A DNA stretch of 64,000 nt from Aphrocallistes beatrix (taxonomy: Eukaryota > Porifera > Hexactinellida > Sceptrulophora > Aphrocallistidae). The notes under the pieces were generated by a model, which made no database searches, was not told where the DNA came from, and was given only the letters and a program-made list of their open reading frames with translations. A program made the position numbers and the translations under genes. The DNA lies in contig OY725490.1 in NCBI GenBank assembly GCA_963281255.1, positions 5,208,001-5,272,000 on the forward strand, written 5' to 3'. Shown here piece after piece: positions 43,401-53,759 of the stretch (its first letter is position 1; every line of letters begins with the position of its first letter).

Positions 43401-44753
43401 CTCGACGCGGGCTACTTGATAGCGGCTAATTGGAGAGCCTCCCCTTATTAACGATATTGGCTTTTTCCAGGAGCTGCCTAACCTAATGAGGCACCTGGTC
43501 CAGTTGAATTCGATTGATTCGAAGTTCTGCATGAAGGACCGACCGAGGATGATGATTGGTTCTAACGTGTCTACTACTTTGAAACTGTGGACAAACACCT
43601 GTTTATCGCCTACATCCACTTCCAAGTCAATGGTGCCGGTGACTGGGACTGACTTGTTATCCAGACCGTATACCTTTGAGCTTTGGCTCCTTTCCAAATG
43701 TGCTAGACCTAAACGTCTAAGAGTACTCGAGTCTATCACCGAGGGATTTGCTCCCGTATCTAGCAACACCCTCTCAGTGTTACCGTTGAGCCTCGCTTCG
43801 ATGACCACCGAGTCCTCGTCGTCTGTACTTGAGCGCCGTGCAACCTTGATGTTGTCCCTGTCCCTCCGAGAGAAGCCTGTTCGATACTTCGGACAGTTTG
43901 CGGGATCGTGTCCTTTCCCAGCGCATGCGTCGCAGGTTCGTTCAGGACATCTCCTCCATCCATGACCAGAACGCTGGCAAATATAGCATGGGTTTCCCTT
44001 CGACGCGCGACTATCCGATCTGTATCGGCTCCCTCTAGCTGAATAGCCTCCTCCTCCTCCTCTTGTGGCGTTAGCTCGGTAGGCATGTACCTTAAACTCT
44101 TCCTCTGCTATGTCGTCACTATGAGGCGGAGTAATCACTGGTGCCGTTTCGTCGCCCTCGGGATGGTCGGTATTTGGCGATCTGGTTTCCAGTATTCTCT
44201 CGAAGTCACGGTATCCCTTGTCTGTCGCGATACCCCTCTCGGTTAGCGTTGTCTTGATTTTAACCATGAATATCCGGGCGTCTGCTTCCGTCAGTTCGTC
44301 TCCCTTCTCGGCCAACCACCCCTTCAGCGAACCTTGAATCTCCTTGGGGAGCTGCGCGGTCATCGTGGTACACCCCATTCTGATCGTTGCCATGGCACGC
44401 TTAGCCATTCGCATGAGTCGTACGAAGTGGTCATCCACTTGTACTCCGGGCTGCCATTTCATTTCGTGGAACTGCTGTGTCGCCTCAAAAACGTCGACTG
44501 GTGGATCCAATGTTTCCTTAAGTAGCTTAAAGGCTTCGTCTAACGATGCGCACTTTACCGCCTCTTTAGAAATTTCACTTTCAACCGTCCTGCGGTTTAC
44601 CAGTGCCGGAAGGAGGCCTATTGCTGTCTTAATTCCTTCTTCACCCTGGGCAGTGAGGTGACCAACCGACGCGCGGAACAGAGGTTCCCAGTCTTCAATC
44701 CTGTCGTCTGGACGTAAGGGAGGAACGGAGAGGCCTGGGTTGAAGTGAGCCAT
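40467..44753 (-). CDS. Gag-Pol polyprotein of a Ty3/Gypsy retrotransposon
   Basis: 1428 residues in one frame. Gag fills residues 1-~300, with two CCHC zinc knuckles at 256-269 and 274-287. The aspartic protease has LLDTGA at ~330-335. Reverse transcriptase lies at ~500-730, with D603 and YVDD at 663-666. RNase H has D813 in EADASDH and DHNPLAW at 881. The integrase zinc finger uses H1024, H1028, C1058 and C1061; the catalytic triad is D1091, D1150 and E1186 (DD35E). A GPY motif is at 1327-1329. The tail is acidic then basic, with no chromodomain seen. Gag and Pol are fused without a frameshift signal. The start at 44753 is the first ATG, only 26 bases after the 5' LTR. All catalytic residues are kept. 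Confidence 0.95.
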   Translation of the reverse strand: MAHFNPGLSVPPLRPDDRIEDWEPLFRASVGHLTAQGEEGIKTAIGLLPALVNRRTVESEISKEAVKCASLDEAFKLLKETLDPPVDVFEATQQFHEMKWQPGVQVDDHFVRLMRMAKRAMATIRMGCTTMTAQLPKEIQGSLKGWLAEKGDELTEADARIFMVKIKTTLTERGIATDKGYRDFERILETRSPNTDHPEGDETAPVITPPHSDDIAEEEFKVHAYRANATRGGGGGYSARGSRYRSDSRASKGNPCYICQRSGHGWRRCPERTCDACAGKGHDPANCPKYRTGFSRRDRDNIKVARRSSTDDEDSVVIEARLNGNTERVLLDTGANPSVIDSSTLRRLGLAHLERSQSSKVYGLDNKSVPVTGTIDLEVDVGDKQVFVHSFKVVDTLEPIIILGRSFMQNFESIEFNWTRCLIRLGSSWKKPISLIRGGSPISRYQVARVEPEHSDNTKRGIEFDINPSLDARRRRALSEILHEFHDVFAENPKRPTQTLLGEHAIITGNTPPIKQRSCRTPPAWEREINRQIEEMLRNGICRPSFSPWSSGVVLVTKKDGSMRFTVDYRQLNDCTKKDSYSMPDPQSILDKMYGDNYFSFMDAASAYWSVRMSEADIEKTAFATPRGHFEMLVMPFGLCNSQSTYQRIMDIALRRATNTESYVDDLCTHSRGFELHLRDLHTTLECLRYAKIQLRIDKCRFGYQEGEFLGQVISANGRKPAPALVDRIAKFPPPKSVKEMQRFLGLANYYRSFIPKFAEIAEPLNRLTRKCQPWEWGHSAQSSFERLRSVLTTNPVLLRFPCWDLPFCIEADASDHAIAAVLSQSDQHGNLRPIAYFSSSLDATQRRYCAGQREAWALVAATRKWHDYVKAAKHTYLVTDHNPLAWLRRQRDPRHTYARWLLELESIPYEIVYRKGAENTVADCLSRDPTAIFDTHINDDELFFEDHVYPIDSKDSWLGRMIQAQNSDPAISHALEELRHNGTLKTGQFKNYDNMKIDAGLLYRGHKLAVPKSMRRPVVELVHNQTHPGIRRTTELVKRNYFWRSMGRDVEQLCNECIVCHRNKPCKRPKERLQPYVVGEAAVGNAVAMDVATLPWSDGQYRYFLLIVDIFTRYVELVPMQEQKAVNIKDSFMSGWVYRHGLPRILISDGGRNVNGDLIRHMCMDLGIEKRNSSPYHPEGNGMAERMIGTVKQIMRCLLEERQLPKSGWPSLLPEVQFTCNDLRNQSTGLSPHQLVFGRILRGPLEALLKDNTDTNVDTTQGEYFAQLSERRVKLQEIALQNSDASAKAARKATDRGRHENSIQAGDQVMLRNEVRRDSLDPIYTGPYLVKERRGANVKVEHPMTNATKWVHLNRCRSHASGPLTPSGCLGAAQGVAMRGGSENEAETIEPNESEHEDAPEEEPPDLRRSNRERRRTEFFGDPIPWD

Positions 44754-44760
44754 AGGATGG

Positions 44761-44778
44761 TCTTATTAGATTGTATTT
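44761..44778 (-). promoter_or_regulatory. Primer-binding site, probably self-priming
   Basis: On the coding strand the 18 bases starting one base after the 5' LTR read AAATACAATCTAATAAGA. They are complementary to TCTTATTTAGATTGTATTT inside the same LTR (44831-44849), with a single extra base as the only mismatch. No CCA-3' tRNA-like complement (TGG start) is present. A TATA-like TATAGAG lies ~30 bases upstream of the LTR segment, which would place it at or near the RNA 5' end, as in the self-primed Tf1/sushi elements. Confidence 0.6.
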
Positions 44779-44779
44779 A

Positions 44780-44934
44780 TGTTAAGATCAAGTGTATTAG
44801 TAAGGAGAATCTAATGGGAATAATCCAAAGAAATACAATCTAAATAAGAGGACAAATAACTAGGGTCAGTCACTCTATACGGTGATAGACTAGATACTAC
44901 GCTAAATGGTTGGTTAACAATAATCTCCTTAACA
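44780..44934 (-). repeat. 5' LTR of the Gypsy element
   Basis: Identical to the 3' LTR. On the coding strand it holds a TATA-like TATAGAG ~50-60 bases from its start and the 19-base segment (44849-44831) complementary to the primer-binding site. Confidence 0.93.
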
Positions 44935-45242
44935 ATATGACAAAATCTAAAAAAAAAAAAAACTTACATTCCATAGGATGTAGTGCAATTATTATCAATG
45001 AATCATATATGTACCTTCATAAAAAGTATATTAGGAAGTGAGAACTAAGAATTTAGACTTATATTTACAGAGATAGAGAGATATTTCTATTTGGACCCTA
45101 AATGGTTTTTTTTGACCGAATCTGAGAGGTCCAAGGCCATAACTTTCAAAATAATTATCAAAAGTTCTCCAATTTTTCTGTACACATTATTTACAAGAAT
45201 TGTATTCATTATTTAGCGTAATTCCCACATTTGGATACATAT

Positions 45243-46453
45243 TTAAGGTTGGCCTTTCCTATAATAGCTAACTTTTGACTTTTTCAACCGATTCATTTAA
45301 TTTTTTCGGTGCAGATTTGAATCGCTGAGTTATCTGCAAAACTGCATCAATAATTGAAATAATTCAAACGATAAAAATTTTTTTCCAAAAAATTGGGCAA
45401 TTTACAGGGAAGAAATCGGAAACAATATTCCTACACTCTTTTAGAAACTTTTCAAATTCATTCATAAATCGATAATCTAACTAATGAACAGACATAATTT
45501 AGAAATTTTGAAAATTGTTAAAAATTCACACCAAAACACCCGAGGAATTATATTTTTAGTAATTTTGACACTATTTTTTTTATAATTCTGTTTTTATTCC
45601 TAATATCAAAAATCTGTCTAATCATTATGTTCTACTCTTCGAGATCTATCAGAAACCGTTGAGTTTTCGCCCCTAGGTTGAATTTACAAAAAGGTATCAA
45701 CTTTATAATTGCTGAAAAAAAAGTCTCAGAAAATAGGATTTAGAAAATATTTATATATGTACCTCAATTTCCATCAGTTTTAACTGCTTTGGAATATTAA
45801 ATAACACGCAATATCCATATTAGACAACTTATAGCAGTACTTAACTTCAAAATAAGGTATATCAAAATTTTCTCCATCAAAAGTGGTAAAAACTGGTCAT
45901 TGCTGACTGGCCACTAAAAAATAACCACATTCGATAGTGTCCGCCGGAATCCAAGATCAATAACTTCTTTGAACCATGTCAAATCATCATTTTAATTATA
46001 AATTCATGCTCAGCACTAAATTTCCAGCAATTTGATATATATATTGACCATATTTGGAGATTTTTTTGGATGTCCGTGCATAGCAACGGCCAGGAATTTT
46101 TTCACATTCCTGGCCGTTGCTAGAAACCCGCAGCCAAAGAATTTCTCCAAATATGTCCAATATATACATCAAATTGCTGGAAATTTAGTGCTGAGCACGA
46201 ATTTAGAATTAAAATTATTATCTAACATGGTTCAAAGAAGTTATGGATATGAGACTTTCCGTTTCAAAAATGTGTCCTTTTTTGGGCGACACCAGGTGGT
46301 AGAAGTGGCACTAAGTGGCGAAATATTAGTATTGAAATTCCAAAAATCGAAATTAATGTTAAGAACCCCTTTAGGGATCTAAAAATGATTAAAAAGGTCT
46401 TTTTGCAATTTTTAGATAAAAAACAAAATACCCATAGGAAAGGCCAACCTTAA
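45243..46453. mobile_element. TTAA-1 element, complete, 1211 bp
   Basis: Same ends as 34663-35802, inserted at TTAA in the TTAA-2 element. It retains the empty site of the hAT-like MITE found in the copy at 58259 (GATCTATCAGAAACCGTTG at ~45640). Confidence 0.85.
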
Positions 46454-46683
46454 TTATTAGATTCGCCATTTTCTAATATATTCAAAGTTCTCCATAGAAT
46501 TTGTATTGCAATCAAATCAAAAATAAGTCAAGAAATATTTTTTTTTGACAATGGAATGTTTGAGGAACCTATATATTTTCGCATATATCCTTTTATTTAA
46601 GAATATAATAGATCATATATCTTCAATAGTTTTTAAGATATGACATCGGCTCTTTCGGGACCGTAGATATGCCATTTTTGAAG

Positions 46684-47407
46684 TTTAGGTTGGTGTTTCC
46701 TTCCAGAACTAACTCAAAATTTCAGGAGAAAATAATGAAAACTAAAAGTTTTCATTATTTTCTCCTGAAATTTTTTGTGGAAACTGCTCTTGATGAGTTA
46801 TCTCCAAATGCACTTTTCGGGAGCTCAAGAAGCAAGAAAAAAAATTTTTTTCCCAAATAACTTACTTTATAGAGGACATTCAAGGAAACTTCAATGGCTT
46901 ATGCCTCTTTTACTCAATTATTCTTGCACAAAATGATTAAATAAAGAAAATAATAGGAATATAATTTTCAATTTTAGCACAATTCATTTTTTCATTCCAA
47001 TTTCGTTGCTACAATATTTAGAAGCAGATTATCGTAACGAAAAATATTTTAACGTTTTTCTCAAGTAGAATATCGAAAATATGTCTCTATCATTTTGTTC
47101 TACGTGACGAGATCTTTCCAAAACCCTCGAGGTTTTACTCTACGACTTTGTAACTAAAGATTCCTCCTTTGTAAAATTGATTTTTTTGAGTGCTAAAAAC
47201 AGGCTATAAAGCAATTTTCTTTGGAAAGGCTTGACTTTCATTAGTTTTTAGTGTATCCTAGTGTTAAATAACATCCAAACATCCTAAATCAACAACTTAT
47301 AGTAGTACTTAACTTCAAAATATGGCATATCAAATATTTTCATATCATGACACCTTCAAAAGTGTGAAAAAGTTGTCAGTTAATACTGGGGACCCCAAAA
47401 TGACCAC
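46684..47407. repeat. Left part of a TTAA-type element (GGTTGGTGTTTCC family)
   Basis: It matches 55723-56280, starting (T)TTAGGTTGGTGTTTCC with one A lost. It continues after the composite insertion, at 53533-53759. The right end is missing. Confidence 0.65.
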
Positions 47408-47639
47408 ATCTGATACATGGGTTTATCTGGGATTTCCCAGTCCCGCACTTTTTTTGAAGGTGATTAAAGTTATATGGCACCCAAACAGTGGTTTATCATG
47501 TAATTCCATGGGTGATAGTAACTCAACACCAAAATCGAATCAGACTGCAAGCACCTAGGCTCCTCGGACGATACCAAGTTGGCACCTATAAGTGCCGGCT
47601 AAGCACCTAGATAAACCCCTGGGGCCTTATTCTCAGATC

Positions 47640-48457
47640 GACTTAAACTTAAACTAAGTAAAACTAAGTATTTATTTAGTTTTATTTGGTATACTTTGTA
47701 TTTACTTAGTTTTTTGTTTAAAAATAAGTAAAAACTAAGTAAAAACTAAGTTGGTATTCACAGAATAAAACTAAATAAATACTTAGTTTTTACTTAGTTT
47801 TGATGAACACTTAGTTTTTACTTAGTCTTTAGTTAGTTTATTACTTAGTTTTAACTTAAATTAATATATTTTTAAGTCGACATCGAAGGTGACTTAACTC
47901 ACAATTTTATTAAGAAAATATTATTTTACAGCCTTGCAAAGAGAAAGATGTGAAAATAAATGTAATATTATTATTGGGTCCAATTTTATCGCAATTAGAA
48001 CTCTATTTATTTGTTGTAGTCACCATTAGCTGTAGAATGGTTTTACGACATTGATTTGATTTACAGTAATTACCACAAAAATGTCTTCATCACTCAATAT
48101 CTTACGTAAACGTGAAGCTGCTGAATAATCATTGCATGGTACGAGTAATATGATGATAATTATTATGAATTCAATATCGTTGAATGAGTCGATGGGATTT
48201 GAATCATTTGACCTATCTCTAAATACCCTTTGATTGGCAAAACTATTAAATACAGTGTACTTAGTTTCTATGTCAAAATGAAACAAAACTTAGTTTGTGA
48301 TTATTAAACTAAGTAAAGGAATAAGTAATAAATTAAGTTAAAATTAAATACTTATCCAAACTAAGTAAAAACTAAGTACGTAGTTCTTAAGTTCGACGCA
48401 TAAACTAAGTATTTACTTAGTAATTACTTAGTTTCGAGCAATAAACTAAGTATGGAT
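47640..48457. repeat. Subterminal AAACTAAGTA iterations and flanking sequence
   Basis: Irregular repeats of AAACTAAGTA and its inverse fill 47640-47870 and 48290-48450. The ~400 bases between are unrecognised. Similar motifs recur at 50985-51031. Confidence 0.6.
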
Positions 48458-50393
48458 TTAAGGATACCGCCCTCGAAAAACATCGCCTGACATAAAAAAA
48501 AATGGTGGAATTTTTATTGTTAATTCCATTGGATTATTGAGTAGTCTACCATCTAATCGTACTTGTTGGACGGTATTTATTTTGATATTCTAGAAATTAG
48601 CACCTAAAGCCAGTAGTACTAAAAATCGGCTAGTTATTCGTGGTTTTGCGGGGCAATCATCAATTATTTTCCAGCTTATCTGATATTTTTTAAATTATAT
48701 GAAACTCAAAATGGTTTTGGCCCCTTTAAATATTATAAAACAGATGAATTTAGAAAAAGAGGCACCTGAAATCCAATCAAAAATATCTTTATGAGGGACT
48801 TCATTTCTAAAATGCTCGGGAAATGGCCGTTGTGATATTAGCTATTGTGTATAGAAAAGAATTCTGAACATTTTTTTAAAAAATTTGTTCAGATCCGACC
48901 ATTAGTTCGTAAGTTATAGTATATTGTAGGTAAAGTTCGGACATCAAACCTCTCTATGGCCCCGAAAGTGCTCGATGTAAATGCTTAAAAACTATTGATG
49001 ATATGTAACCTATTATAATCTTGAATGAAAGGATATATATGATAATATATAGGTTCCTCAAACATCTCTTTGTCAAAAAGTAAATATTTTTTGACTTATC
49101 ATCGATTTTATTGTAATACAAATTCTATGAAGAACTTTGAATATATTAGAAAATGGCGAATCTTGTCATGAAATAAGTTCCCAAAAGTAGCTATTATACT
49201 CAAAAAACAATGTAATAATCACTAGCAATGTATGCAGAAATTTTGAAGCACTCAACATGATTATTTTGGAAGTGCAAAGCATTTATCTCCAAAATTCGGC
49301 CAAAGCCCCCCATTTATGGTCCAAAAACAGATTCCTCCATATCTCGGGAAATATACAGCCAAATTCTTAGCTCTCAATTCCTAATATACTTTTCAAGACG
49401 GTATCTATCTGATTCTTATATAATAAGTGTACTACATGGAATGGAATGCTGAGTTTCAAATTTTTATCACGTGATGACGTAGCATTTTTCGAAAATCCTA
49501 ACTTGAAAACTAAAAGTCGTAGACTCTCGCTCTAACTTCCTAATATACTTTTTAGAAGCTCTTTATTCATTCTAAACCGATGAATTATACTTTGTACTGC
49601 TAGGAATATGAATTATATTCCCTAATTGGTTCAAAATATTCGGGGTTAGAGGTCTCATGGTAATTTGTGAATTTTCAGTATAATTTTGCTATTTTCACCA
49701 AAATCTGTTGGAATACATCTAATTCATTAGTATACATGCGATTAAATGTCCATGGATGCTTTTATTTATCGTTAATAGCTCATTTTAAATCGTTCTTAAC
49801 ATCAAAACTTCAAATCCCTATATCTCGGGACTTTAAAATTCCAAAATTGACTGTCTTTCAAAAATTTTAACTCAAAATTGCCTTGAGATAGAGGTCTGAA
49901 AATTTCAGGAGTTGTTCCACATCATTAGGCGATGAGCGTAGGACCACTCGATTTTCGATATCTTACAAATTTGTCATTTTATTGCTGATTTCCATTGAAA
50001 ATCGTGCTTTTTTCGCCGTTTTTTGTCCCTTTTTATTCGGACACCGATGAAATTTACAATTTTTCTAATTTAAACTTTCTTCTGGTCCTATGAAGTGACA
50101 AATATGATAGACTATCTATGAATAAATTTTCGAAGCATTTGATCCAAACATGTGCTTTAAAAAAATCACAGAGTGGAGGAGGGCTTACCATTAAGATGTG
50201 CTAGGGAAGAACTGAAAAAAACCGACTTTAAGACGCTGTAACTCAAAAACTAGAAATGCCGACCAAAAACTGTTTGGCATGTCTCAATATTTTTTAATTG
50301 CACTACCTGCCCACGCTTAACATCTTATATATCTCTATTCTTGATATATGCTGTAAGCCAAACCTATGGATTTTTCACGGGCGGTATCCTTAA
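48458..50393. mobile_element. TTAA-2 element, complete, 1936 bp (left arm of a palindrome)
   Basis: TTAAGGATACCGCCCTCG at the left, CGGGCGGTATCCTTAA at the right. The interior has no transposase. It is the inverted partner of 51032-53500; together they form a palindrome with ~1.9 kb arms and a 638-bp spacer. Confidence 0.85.
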
Positions 50394-50479
50394 GTATAAG
50401 TATCCTTACTATTAAAACTCGATTAATGTATATTTATTTATTTATATATATATATAGTATATATATATATACGTATATA

Positions 50480-50978
50480 TATCTGTAACGAAAGATTGAA
50501 GAAACTGCCGGGCGCAGAAAGCTGATTTTTGGCATGTGGGAGTATTTCGGGTATGGCTCCATTAAGTTCTGAGTTCAGAGCAAAATGTTGACTCATCATG
50601 GAATTATGACGTCATTGTCACATTTTAAAAGTTAAGCAACAGCGTTATTCGGGAATAACTCAATCATTATAGGAGATAGAAGGCTGAAATTTTAATAGAA
50701 TCTGTATACTAACATGCCTCACATATAATGTAACTATCACCAAAAAATGATGACACATCACTTTGTTATGACGTCATCATTACTCATCAAAATTTTAAAA
50801 ATTGACAAATTTGGTGATTTTTCGAGTGATATCGATTTTAAAACTAAGATGCACATATTTAGAGATAATTTCTTCCTAATAATTAACCAATGTCATCTTC
50901 AGGCGACCGAAGGGAGCCTCCGGCGGACACTAAGTGTCTGCCAGCCACGCAGCGCAAGCAAGCGAATCGCGCTTATAG
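50480..50978 (-). repeat. CRE/AP-1 hairpin-head repeat in the palindrome spacer
   Basis: Tail at 50480, head at ~50940-50978. The boundary sequence TTACTATTAAAACTCGATTA and a TA tract precede it (50407-50480). Confidence 0.75.
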
Positions 50979-51031
50979 CTAAGAAAACATAATGAAAACA
51001 AAGTAATTACTAAGTTTAAGTTTAGTTTATG

Positions 51032-52884
51032 TTAAGGATACCGCCTGTGAAAAATCCATAGGTTTGGCTTACAGCATATATCAAGAATAGAGATATATAA
51101 GATGTTAAGCGTGGGCAGGTAGTGCAATTAAAAAATATTGAAACATGCAAAACAGTTTTTGGTTCGCATTTCTAGTTTTTGAGTTACAGCGTCTCAAAGT
51201 CGTTTATTTCCGTTTTTCCCTAGCACATCTTAATGGTAAGCCCTCCTCCACTCGTGAATTTTTTTGAAACACATGTTTGGATCAAAAATTTATTCATATA
51301 TAGTCTATAAAATTTGCAATCGCATAGAACCAAAAGAAAGTTGAAATAACCAAAATTGTTAATTTATAGGGGTTTGAAAAAAATTTGCCAAAAACGGTTT
51401 TCTTGGGGAATCAGAAATAAAATCACAAATTTATAAGATATCGAAAATCGAGTGGTCCTACGCTCATCGCCTAATGATATGGAACAACTAAAATTTTCTA
51501 CCTCTATCTCAAAGCAATTTTGAGTTAAAACTTTTGAAAGACGGTCAATTTTGGAATTTTAAAGTCCCGAGATATAGGGATTTGAGGTTTTGATGTTAAG
51601 AACGATGTAAAATGAGCTATTAACGATAAATATAAGCATCCATGGGCATTTAATCGCATGTATACTAATGAATTAGATGTATTCCCACAGATTTTGGTGA
51701 AAATAGCAAAATTATACTGAAAATTCACAAATTACCTTGAGGGCTCTAACCCCGAATATTTTGAACCAATTAGGGAATATAATTCAAATTCCTAGCACTA
51801 CAAAGTATAATTCATCGGTTTAGAATGAATAAAGAGCTTCTAAAAAGTATATTAGGAAGTTAGAGCGAGAGTTTCTGACTTTTAGTTTTCAAGTTTGTAT
51901 TTTCGAAAAATGCTACGTCATCACGTGATAAAAATTTAAAACTTAGCATTCCATTCCATGTAGTACACTTATTATTTAAGAATCAGATATATACCGTCTT
52001 GAAAAGTATAGTAGGAATTGAGAGCTAAGAATTTGGGTATATATTTCCCGAGATATGGAGGAATCTGTTTTTGGACAATAAATGGGGGGCTTTGACCGAA
52101 TTTTGGAGACAAATGCTTTGAACATCCAAAATAATCATGTTGTGTGTTTCAAAATTTCTGTATACATTGCTAGTGACTATTGCATTGTTTTTTGAGGATA
52201 ATAGCTACTTTTGGGAACTTATTTCATGACAAGATTCGCCATTTTCTACGATATTCAAAGTTCTCCATATAATTTGTATTACAATAAATTCGATGATAAG
52301 TCAAGAAATATTTACTTTTTGACAAAGAGATGTTTGTGGAACCTATATATTATCATATATATCCTTTCATTTAAGAGTATAATAGATCACAAGCGCGCTT
52401 CGCTTGCTTGAGCTGCGCGGCTGGCGGACACTTGGTGTCCGCCGGAGGCCCCCTTCGGTCGCCTGGAGGTGACATTGGTTAATTATAAGGGAGATATCAT
52501 CTCTAAATATGTCCATCTTAGTTTTAAAGTCGATATCACTCGAAAAAACACAAAATTTGTCAATTATTAAAATTTTGATTAGTAATGATGACGTCATAGC
52601 AAAGTGATGAGTTATCATTTTTTGATGATAGTTGCATCATATGTGAGACGTGTTAGTATACAGATTCTATTAAAATTTCAGCTTTCTATCTCCTATAATG
52701 ATGGCTCAGTTATACTCGAATAACTGTATTGCTTATCTTTTAAAAATGTGACAATGACGTCATAATTCCATGATGAGTCGACATTTTGCTCTGAACTCAG
52801 AACTTACTGGAGCCATAGCCAAAAGACTCCCACATGCCTAAAATCAACTTTCTGCGCCCTGCAGTTTTTCAATCAATTCGTTAC

Positions 52885-52942
<58 letters not shown>

Positions 52943-53500
52943 TAATCGAGTTTTAATAGTAAAGATATATCTTCAATAGTTTTTAAGCATTGACATCGAG
53001 CACTTTCGGGGCCATAGAGTGGTTTGATGTCCGAACTTTACCTACAATATACTATAACTTACGAACTAATGGTCGGATCTGAACAAATTTTTTTAAAAAA
53101 TGTTCAAAATTCTTTTCTATACACAATAGCTAATATCACAACGGCCATTTCCCGAGCATTTTAGAAAGGAAGTCCCTCATAAAGATATTTTTGATTGGAT
53201 TTTAAGTGCCTCTTTTTCTAAATTCATCTGTTTTATAAAATTTAAAGGGGCCAAAACTATTTTGAGGTTCATATATTTGAAAAAATATCAGATAAGTTAG
53301 AAAATAATTGATGAATGCGCCGCAAAAAATTACTTTCCGATTTTCAGTACGACTGAGCTTTAGGTGCTCAGTTCTAGAATATCAAAATAAATACTGCCCA
53401 ACAAGTACGATTAGATGGTAGACTACTCAATAATCCGATGGAATTAACAATAAAAATTTTTTTTATGTCAGGCGATGTTTTTCGAGGACGGTATCCTTAA
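51032..53500. mobile_element. TTAA-2 element, complete (right arm), with guest repeat
   Basis: It starts TTAAGGATACCGCC and ends GACGGTATCCTTAA. Its sequence is the inverse of 48458-50393 apart from the hairpin-head repeat inserted at ~52389-52972. Confidence 0.85.
52389..52972 (+). repeat. CRE/AP-1 hairpin-head repeat with long TA tract
   Basis: Head at 52389 (CAAGCGCGCTTCGCTTGC), hairpin at ~52420, CRE at ~52588 and ~52754, tail, (TA)n at 52885-52936, then TTAATCGAGTTTTAATAGTA. Comparison with the left palindrome arm gives its exact insertion borders, and these show that the TA tract and the terminal block belong to the repeat. Confidence 0.8.
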
Positions 53501-53759
53501 GTCAATCTGAGAATAGGGCCCCTGATCTGATAGCATCCGCCGTAAACCCATATCTATAACTTTATTTGACCATGCCAGATCGTTATTTTAATTGTGAATT
53601 CGTGCTCAGCACTAAATTTCCAGCAATTTGATATATACTATATTGACCATATTTGGAGAATATTTTGGTTGCCCTTTCCTAGCAACGGTCCGGAATGTGA
53701 AAAAATTCCTGGCCGTCGCTAGGAACGGTCAAACAAAAATGTTTCCAAATATGGTTAAT

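Larger units (their letters stand above)
40286..44934 (-). mobile_element. Ty3/Gypsy LTR retrotransposon, intact-looking, 4649 bp
   Basis: Two 155-bp LTRs (TGTTAAG...CTTAACA), identical as far as can be compared by eye, enclose one long Gag-Pol frame. They are flanked by ATAT on both sides (40282-40285, 44935-44938). The coding strand is minus, so the 5' LTR is 44780-44934. A purine tract GGAAGGGGG lies just before the 3' LTR (~40442-40451). There is no env. Identical LTRs and an open frame indicate a recent insertion. By eye the interior is much richer in G and C than its surroundings. Confidence 0.95.
36393..46683. mobile_element. TTAA-2 element exploded by three younger insertions
   Basis: TTAA-2 sequence runs 36393-36650, 39631-40285, 44935-45242 and 46454-~46683, in the same order as in the uninterrupted copies at 48458-50393 and 51032-53500. 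It is split by Tigger (36651-39630), Gypsy (40286-44934) and TTAA-1 (45243-46453). The right end is lost at 46684, where another element begins. Confidence 0.8.
47416..53524. mobile_element. 6.1-kb composite insertion with 8-bp duplication
   Basis: It is flanked by ATCTGATA on both sides (47408-47415, 53525-53532); across the gap the host element reads on. The ends are CATGGGTTTATC and, inverted, CAGGGGCCCTATTCTCAG. The latter has its inverted match at 47621 (GGGGCCTTATTCTCAG). A ~205-bp MITE with ends CATGGGTTTATCT / CAGGGGTTTATCT (47416-~47620) abuts that inner terminus. The 8-bp duplication suggests hAT-type integration. Confidence 0.55.

Noticed and set aside
40416..44661. Many plus-strand frames of 60-160 residues.
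   Set aside because: They are antisense shadows of the GC-rich Gypsy polyprotein.
49667..51728. Nearly identical 67-residue frames at 49667-49870 (+) and 51525-51728 (-).
   Set aside because: They are the same part of the two inverted TTAA-2 arms; there is no domain, and related copies break the frame.
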